NCBI RefSeq assembly: GCF_000346465.2
Contig: NC_034009.1
Coordinates: 39,848,456-39,912,455 of the forward strand
Reading direction: 5' to 3'
DNA: 64,000 nt
Source: Prunus persica
Taxonomy: Eukaryota; Streptophyta; Magnoliopsida; Rosales; Rosaceae
Below the pieces are notes generated by a model. The model was not told where the DNA came from and searched no databases. It was given only the letters and a program-made list of their open reading frames with translations. Within the stretch, counting starts at the first letter, position 1. Every line of letters starts with the position of its first letter. The position numbers and the translations under genes were made by a program. Shown here piece after piece: positions 57,061-64,000 of the stretch.

Positions 57061-58149
57061 AATATAGATGCATGATCCAGCAAGCATGCCCCTGAAGTTG
57101 ACTTACGCTCAAATGTAGAAGAATCAGCCATGGCAAATAGGTAGCTGAATTGCAGCGGAATAGATGAGCAACGGTGTCACTCCCCCTCATATCCAACGAT
57201 GTATAAGAGTCGAGATTTGGAGAAAGCAATACCGAAAAATAAAGTTGCAGAACTCAAATAAAGTTGCATCTATCTCCCCATCAAATCCGACACTGGTAAA
57301 GGGTCGAGATTTGAAAGAGGAGAAATTGAAATAATAGTAAAGAGACTCAAACATGCAGTCTCATGGCAGAAACAAATGCAAGAGGGGAAGATGGTAGCAT
57401 ACGGTTGTCCCATGAAGAAAAAACTTTAGAAAAGGAGAATAGTAAGGGAGGAAACCCAGCAAATCATGAACAGAGACAAAGACAAAGATAAGGTACTCAA
57501 ACTGAGAAGCGGAAAGGCAACTCAAGAGAGCAACCGAAGAAGACAGAGGCCCGCAGAACAGTCAAAGGAAAGGCTCGGCGAGTGGTGACGATGCTCGCGG
57601 AGGAAAGCAACGGCTCGGTGAGCAGTGACGAGGCTCACGGAGTAAAGAGACTTGTTATGAAGTTTCAAAGATAGAGAAGCTGAGACATCAAGAAAGACCA
57701 TCTGGCATACAAAGATGAAAAATAAAATTTTTGGAACAGTAGCAAAGAAGCATGTGAAGGCTAGGTGCGGTGAAAACACATATGAAAGGATGAACAAAAG
57801 AAGATGACTATACAAGATGAAGACCCATGATGGGTTAGAAATGAGGAGTGCCAACGACTCTCAATTTGGCAGAGGCTATCACAGGTTAGGAACCTGGCTC
57901 TGATACCATGTCAAACAAAGTAGGGTAAATATTCAGTTATGCTCAGATATGCTCATATTATTATTCTTCTCCAATATGGAGATATTTATACAAGTACAAA
58001 GATGTGTTAACCCTAAATAAAATAGAAAATATATCTAAATTACAATTGGAAGTAAATCTCTATTACAATATGAGTAAATAATAATTGATAAGTAACCAAA
58101 ATTCTAATGAAATAAGGAACTAAAATCCTAAGTAAGTAAGGACTCGCCA
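57061..58149 (-). mobile_element. Ty1-copia remnant: LTR, primer site, leader
   Basis: The LTR 57909-58149 is on the minus strand (starting TGGCGAGTCC and ending TTGTTTGACA in element orientation). It is followed by the tRNA-iMet primer-binding site, complement gctctgatacca at 57897-57908. 57061-57896 is leader without ORF homology, with repeats such as GGCTCGGCGAGTGG and GGCTCGGTGAGCAG (57572 and 57611). No pol and no second LTR are seen. Same primer-site junction as the copia LTR at 35845, but the LTR sequences differ. Confidence 0.75.
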
Positions 58150-58216
58150 ACGAATAATAGTACAACTCTTATTAGCAACAGGTTACAAACTTCTTCTACA
58201 ACACACCAACATGAAT

Positions 58217-59293
58217 CTAGCCCTGATCAATTCTTTTACATACTTGAAAACAAAACAAAACACGAAAAACAAAAAACAAGAAACAAGATAGGGAGAAAAT
58301 GGCTACGGAGAGACTTACCGCTAATACTTGATCAATAACAGAGATAATAGAGCACACTGTTTGTATGACAATGAGTATCAGAAGAATAATAGCTGCAAAG
58401 AGAGAAATAGCTGCCCAAGGTGTGTTGAAATACTTTTGTCTCAAATTTGCCTTCCGTCTGTTCGTGGTCTTCTTGCAGTACTCGTTTAGTTTGCCAGCAA
58501 GATCACCAAAATAGTAGTTTCCGTGGTTCGGAGCAACTTTACTGCAAAGCTTGTTAATCATAATGGAAACCTTATTGTTGTCACCTAGCGTGTTTACAAC
58601 AATTCCATTGTCAACAAGCAACTCTACATCCTTTGGGGTGTTTACAAATTTATCCAGGATGAAAACATAATCGCTTATGTATTTATCCACGCAATTGCCT
58701 TGTTCAAAGGCAATGAGATTTCTATGTGTAAGCTGTGTAATCATGTATTTCAATTTTTGGAATTTCCAAGGTGTTTTTCTTGAACTGTATATCGAATAAG
58801 TTCTTGCTTGATCCCACGTTAAACTTAACTCCGGCCTGGTGTAGTTTTGTCATGCTGGGTGTACTTTGGAGCCCTCCATTTTTTTTTCTTTTGGCAGATG
58901 TAAAGTTCTAATAAAATCAACAAAATGTAAAGGTTTTTTAGGATCAGGAGGCATAAAAGACTTACGGAAGGCTGGTGAGTTCTCCAAGTTTTCTAAACGC
59001 AGTGCCTGTTGGAAGAACTTGTAAGAGAGTTCAATTATTGAAGGCTCCCCAGTCTGAGCACCTGTGAGATTGTAAAGATCCTTGAGAATGAAAAATGGCA
59101 GCTGATTTACGAGCATAAGCATGTCAGGCAATATATTTTGTAGCACCCATGGTTTTTTAAATATCCAAGCATTATCATCCTGCAATTTTTCTTCCTGAAA
59201 TTTTTCTTCGGATTTATTCCTCAACAATAGCTCAATGACAAAGGCGGCATCAACTAGACTGATATTCACAAAAGCAGCAATGTTAAACTTCTT
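58217..59293 (-). pseudogene. DUF247 gene, copy 3, 5'-truncated pseudogene
   Basis: Very close to copy 1 (28802-30161). Upstream part (59269-58850) has INISLVDAAFVIELLLRNKS, PDMLMLVNQLPFFILKDLYN and PLHFVDFIRTLHLP. It then runs out of frame in a T-rich run (58870-58890). The downstream part (58753-58217) has HRNLIAFEQGNCVDKYISDY, DNNKVSIMINKLCSKVA, KYFNTPWAAISLFAAIILLI and a cysteine/phenylalanine-rich tail. A small deletion near 58728 also shifts the frame. Coding similarity stops at 59293 where GGGCTAGTTTGGCGTTGC begins, so roughly the first 80 codons are missing. Here the C-terminal frame that is shifted in copy 1 is open. Confidence 0.88.
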
Positions 59294-61078
59294 AGGGCTA
59301 GTTTGGCGTTGCTGTGTTTTAAAAAAAAATATGCTTCTGCTGTGCTGTGAAAATAATCAGCTGTGAAAAAAAGCTACTAAGCGTTTGGTAAACTGTTTTT
59401 GAAAAACTGTTGTGAGTAGTCAAAGTGTTTGGTAAATTTTTATCAGAAGTGTTTTTAGTGTGTATAATGACCAAAAAGGACATGATGATGAAATTGTTTG
59501 TTATTTTCTTCATTCTTTTTCTACTTTTTTTTTTAAAAAAAAAACCCAATTTCACTACATAAATTTTTATTCTTTTTTAATTCACACCTTTTTATCAAAA
59601 AATTTAATCTACAATTAACATACATATTTTACCATAAATTATAAATTACTATTATAACAAAAGTAATTCTAAATATTGTTATATTAATATGGGCTTCGGA
59701 CATGACAAAAATACAAAAATTGTTCAATTTTAAAATGCCCCAATAGATCACTACAATATAAAAGAAGCTAATTAGATGCATTCATTAAACTTGTAGCGAT
59801 GCTATTTCTTAATGCATTCATTAGCTTCTTTTTTTGGTTTCCAATGGTTCTCTAACAATTTTAACTAAAAAAACAACCATAATGCTTTGTGAACAATAAA
59901 TTCAAGTCCAAATCTACTAATGCCCACACCATACATATATACATAATTGTTTCTTTCATAAAACTTGAAGATTCAATAGTAATTACACAGTTTACCAATC
60001 TTGATTCCAACTATATCCATAAAATTAAACTATAATTAGAAACAGAGGAGCTACATGTGATTACTTATAAATGTTGCCCACTCTCATCATCATCTTCTTC
60101 CTCCTCTGTACTTTGCCTTTCACAAATGGACAAGACCAGATGGTAACGTACACGACATGGTCCACATATAGATAAATTTTGGGTTCACTGGAGAACATAA
60201 AAGAGTTTTTACACGAATACAAAGTTAGTTAAGTAGTGAATAAGGTAAAACTATTCTGTACAATTCTAGCTGATGCAGTCCAAAAAGAATATATGTCTAA
60301 TAACTTAAATAACAATAAAGAGAAACAAAAACCTCATGAAAAATGCTAGAGTAAAAGTTACATAACTGAATCGATGGACAGAGAACTCCACAGGCAGAGA
60401 AACAGCAACAAAAATTGTCAAAACAGTAGCAAGACCATGTTGGAGTCAAGGCCAAAGATCATATTTCCTGTGTATCTTCTTCCATTCTGAATTATTCTCG
60501 TATTCAAATACTGTAACTCTATTTCAAGTGCACCCCAAAATACTTATCTAAGGCCAGTACATAGGACTTCATAAAGGGTGCCATAAAAAATATTGCCCCT
60601 TAATTGATAAACAGAACCAAGATCCCAATGGCACACCAAAACTATACCAACCACACCTACATAATATGGACAGAAAATCCTGTTGTTCTGACCTCTAACC
60701 ACACCAATGACATTCATTAGGAAAATACAAAAGATGGGTACCCTGCATTTCTAACATTTAAGATAAAATTCACTGCCAGCTAATCACAAATTTGAAAAGA
60801 TGGCAAGAAAATTGGCTATGCTTTAACAAAAACCAGAGCAGTCCTTGCATAGACCTGACTTTTTGCTCCAAGCTTTAGCAGATCACTTACTGGTAGAGAG
60901 CAGAGAACATGTATGTGAATATCTGAAGTTGGAAGGGTAAGCCATCACAAACACCAAGAGATCTGATTCTCATCTCTTGTTACAACAACAAATCACAAAC
61001 ACCAATACATCTGATTCAGAATCTCATAAACAATGGAGGAACAAACACATATTCACACACATATAAATCCCTAAACCG

Positions 61079-61117
<39 letters not shown>
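59294..61117. other. Unidentified insert ending in poly(A)
   Basis: It starts GGGCTAGTTTGGCGTTGCTG, the style of non-autonomous DNA-transposon ends, exactly where DUF247 copy 3 stops. No inverted partner was found. The far end is a run of about 39 A (61080-61118), beyond which the BURP upstream copy begins. In between, 59560-61070 is AT-rich without a convincing ORF. Two insertions may be joined here. Confidence 0.45.
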
Positions 61118-61120
<3 letters not shown>

Positions 61121-62412
61121 ATGAAAGTAATAGGAGAATCAAATTGATTTGGGCCAAAATTGCCTAAAAAGAAAACACTCCTAAATAAACTTCAATTCAC
61201 TTTTAAAAACAGTAAAACGTGATTGAATCGTTCTTTAAAACAATTCCCTAATATACATGCATGATAATGACATCATTTACCCCTAAATCAAATGCCTTTC
61301 ACTGGTTAAGCCACAAGTCTGTGTTTTGGGGATTGCTGAGCTGCATCAATCCTGCCAATGTCAATTCTGCCCCTAGGCTCTCTCAAAGTGCATTTACAAC
61401 CTATGCTAACATATACTAGAGTTTGTGCTAGTATCTAGAAAATGCCAACACTAATTTCGTAACACGTAGAAATTGTTACATATTGGAAGTTTTTATCATT
61501 TTTTCTTCCAGTCTCTCCACCACTCACTAATACAGATTACTCATGTGATGAGTTTACAAAACCTATTTCTCTACTCCCACAAAGACCATACTTTTTCTCA
61601 AAAGACTATATCACTTTATCTCTATCTTTGTGAAATGTAAAAAGTTGAAACTTTAATGTCAAATCTCGACAAAAGATGAACTTCCATCAATTACATTGAA
61701 TTTGAATTTGTTGAACTTAAGTGGTTTTACTTTCTCTGTCAGCGTTTGATGACTTGATTTGTTATTTACTTCTTCTTTTTTCCTTGGAAATGTGTTCCAT
61801 CAACGTGAGGAAGAAAAATATGCACAAATTAATATATTTAATAGAAGCACAAATTAATATTTACAAAAATATGCACAAATCAAGTAAAATTAATAAAGCA
61901 TAAATTGGAAAGGGAAAATATGTAGAGGATGCATTGTAGGATTGCTCATGCCAATAATTGTACCCTCTAAATATATAGGGACATAATTTTTTTTGTTTTC
62001 ATGACATGTGGTCCTCAAATTATTGTTCTTAGCGGACTCTCCACCCCTCTCGATTGAAAGCCTATTGTGTAAATCTTCAATCCTGAATGATCCACCTAAA
62101 ACTCATGTTGCAATACACATCCACCCATTCTCAGGCCAATTATTACTCCTAGTGGGCTCTCCACCCCCTCTCAAATTTAAGTGGTCCATTATTATTAACC
62201 ATATATTTTATGGACCAGCTAGCTGTGAGGTTTTATCTCAAAAACCTTTCTCTCACATGCCACAATTTATGTCTGATACATCACATCATGCCAGTTGTCT
62301 CAAATGAATTTAAGTGAGTGAGGCAGTGTTACTTCTGGGTACCCCTCATCGTTCGTGTATAAAATGGTGAAGCCAGTTGCTACTGTTACCATAAGAGCCA
62401 GCTCCGACTTTC
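61118..62412 (+). repeat. Orphan copy of BURP upstream region
   Basis: Matches 32706-34192, from AAACATGAAAGTAATAGGAG to GAGCCAGCTCCGACTTTC, with one internal deletion (around 61850 against 33440-33630). The TATA box TATAAAA is kept (about 62358-62364), but the BURP exons are absent; similarity stops some 60 bases before the ATG position. Confidence 0.9.
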
Positions 62413-62636
62413 AAAATAAAAATTCCAACAATGATCTTAGTGCCTTCAAACGCATGAGTTACTGAACATGCAAATAAATACACTATGAATAATAAAAGTG
62501 TTTGATAAATCACCAAATTATGGAACACTTGATGATTTATCTCAAATAAAAATTCCAAGGCTTATTTTATAGAATTTTTCTTTATTACAAGAAAGAAAAC
62601 ATGTTGAAAACCAAATCTCCAATTTCCAAGGCTTGA

Positions 62637-63078
62637 CAGAAAATCAAAAAAATATCTTTCCTATTCTAGAGATTGGTCACATGTAGTTCAGAAAATCAAA
62701 AAAATATCTTTCCTATTCTAGAGATTGGTCACATGTAGTTCAACCAATAGGAAATGAGATATTTAAGAAAGCAAGATTTTGATCAATATCAATATCAAAT
62801 GAATTCTTATACGCCTAGTCAACTATTAAGGGTATCTTGACTCTTTGATATTGTGATATGATTGAAACATGATTTCCATGTTAGAAAATTAAGGGGATGT
62901 TAAAACATGAAAGTAATAGGAGAATCAAATTGATTTGGACTAAAATTGCCTAAAAAGAAAACACTCCTAAATAAACTTCAATTCACTTTTAAAAATCGTA
63001 AAACATGATTGAATCGTTTTTTTAAAACAATTCCCTAATATACATGCATGATAATGACATCACTTACCCCTAAATCAA
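62637..63078 (+). repeat. Second orphan copy of BURP upstream region
   Basis: Matches 32492-32880. The first 50 or so bases (CAGAAAATC to TCACATGTAGTTC) are tandemly doubled at 62637-62743. It breaks at 63080 (CTAAATCAAAT) where TGTCACGCCCCGG begins. Confidence 0.88.
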
Positions 63079-63080
63079 AT

Positions 63081-63388
63081 TGTCACGCCCCGGACCTGGG
63101 GGTCAGTGGAAATCCCGCGCCCGGTGCGTGAGAAAATAAAAAGTAAAATAAAATAAAAAGAAAGCCGAAACAAGGGTTTAAAATAAACTTCTCTTATAAA
63201 AATAACTCTAAAATCTTATAACTTTACAAGAAATAAATAAAGCTCTATCATTCTTATCTAATTCAGACTCAACTGGTTTAGTCCTTGTCTTGCCCACTAA
63301 TTCATCTGAAAAATTAAGAGTGTTGCTAAACGAACCCTAAAATTAATTGAGTACACCATACTACCAAACAATTTATTGAATTTGTCAA
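63081..63388. other. LTR-end-like sequence and short repeat
   Basis: TGTCACGCCCCGGACC at 63081 looks like an LTR end, but the following bases do not match the Cassandra LTR and no partner is seen. 63327-63365 is related to 49057-49090. No gene. Confidence 0.4.
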
Positions 63389-63589
63389 GGTTTTGTTTCT
63401 GGGAACTCACGAGCAACTTTCCAGTGGGTTACCCATCCTAGGATTGCTCTAGCCCACAACTCGCTTAACTTCGGAGTTCCTACGACTCCGAAGCCAGTGA
63501 GCTCCCAAAAGGCCTCGTGCTAGATGGATGCGGGTGTGCACATATAAGGCACATCACCACCTCTCCGTTGATTGATGTGGGATCTTACA
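63389..63589 (-). mobile_element. Cassandra LTR fragment
   Basis: About 200 bases matching the Cassandra LTRs at 21806-22430, with several substitutions (GGGTTACCCATCCTAGG for GGTGGTCACCCATCCTGGG). It ends GATCTTACA at 63589. The 5S-like core is present but altered in the C-box. No internal region and no second LTR, so it is a solo or partial LTR, older than the complete copy. Confidence 0.85.
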
Positions 63590-64000
63590 AAATTACTAAT
63601 TTATTCTAATATAAAATGATCAAAAAAGATAAAATAATATTGGTATCTATTGCTTTGAATCCATGCCTTCAAACAAATTGACTTAATTTTTAACAAACAA
63701 CACGGAGTCCAGGAGAAGTGTATTGATCCAAGTTGATTTTTGTATGCATAAAACTTAAACAATCAATAACACAAAGCAGTTCATGCTGAAATATTGGAAA
63801 CCCACACCCAAAGAGTTCTCCGCTGCGAGGTTGAAGGCAGGAGAGATGGGTGACAGATTTTACTTCCACTGCGAAGTTGGAGGCTAGGAGAGTCTGTGAC
63901 TGCCATGGTTGAGGGAGAAGATGCGTTCAAAATGCCTATTGATATTTTACATTATTTTCTATACAAGTTAACAGTGTTTGTGTATTGTTAAAGGTGGAGA
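63590..64000. other. Spacer, nothing recognised
   Basis: No ORF or element boundary. A short repeat, CTGCGAGGTTGAAGGC at 63823 and CTGCGAAGTTGGAGGC at 63869, is the only structure seen. Confidence 0.4.

Noticed and set aside
28932..59269. DUF247 cluster as a self-incompatibility locus
   Set aside because: DUF247 genes do act in grass self-incompatibility, but these copies are broken, the genome looks dicot, and nothing else here supports it.
61080..61118. Poly(A) run as proof of a LINE or SINE
   Set aside because: No reverse transcriptase, Pol III boxes or flanking duplication were found, so left as an open finding.

Overview
The window is nuclear DNA of a flowering plant, and it is gene-poor and rich in transposons. 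The signs are short GT-AG introns, a BURP-domain gene, DUF247 (UPF0481) genes, a Cassandra element with a 5S rRNA-like core, nested Ty1-copia and Ty3-gypsy LTR elements, Mutator-type (MULE) elements carrying gene pieces, and a plastid insert with trnS-UGA. A woody rosid, perhaps Rosaceae, fits the repeat families, but I infer this from general resemblance only.

The genic backbone is an old, repeatedly duplicated pair of families: DUF247 genes on the minus strand and BURP genes on the plus strand. One BURP gene (34256-35594, three exons, 335 residues) looks intact. Another is a frameshifted 3' end at 1-363. The BURP upstream region occurs twice more (61118-62412 and 62637-63078) with no coding part. 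Every DUF247 copy seen (1458-1622, 28802-30161, 35735-35844, 46440-47680, 58217-59293) is broken or only a piece. At about 6610 a junction marks where one was cleanly lost.

Layout. 1-6857: BURP and DUF247 relics, a long-LTR copy, and a 1.36-kb Pack-MULE carrying a mitochondrial glycine-rich RNA-binding protein pseudogene. 6858-9547: a complete solo LTR with target-site duplication (TSD). 9907-15032: gypsy LTR, miniature elements and duplicated spacer. 15042-21267: a 6.2-kb MULE with about 1.6-kb inverted repeats, two assembly gaps and captured CPN60 exons. 21444-28344: a young non-autonomous LTR element with an antisense coiled-coil ORF and a Cassandra element inside one LTR. 28600-35740: DUF247 and the intact BURP gene. 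35845-43851: a copia relic split by a 2.75-kb solo LTR and followed by two more copies, one nested in the other. 45412-49046: duplicated spacer and a DUF247 pseudogene. 49206-56757: a Tat-type gypsy relic with a dead integrase and an antisense, intron-containing gene. 56758-57060: plastid insert. 57061-58149: copia remnant. 58150-64000: DUF247 pseudogene, orphan BURP upstream copies and a Cassandra fragment.

The points most worth following are: (1) tandem hairpin arrays in the long LTR family, whose arms change together while the loops stay constant; (2) two Mutator elements with captured host genes, both closed by clear TSDs; (3) two unrelated LTR elements that each carry an antisense ORF with its own gene-like structure; (4) a primer-binding site that fits the anticodon arm of tRNA-Ile if inosine is read as G.
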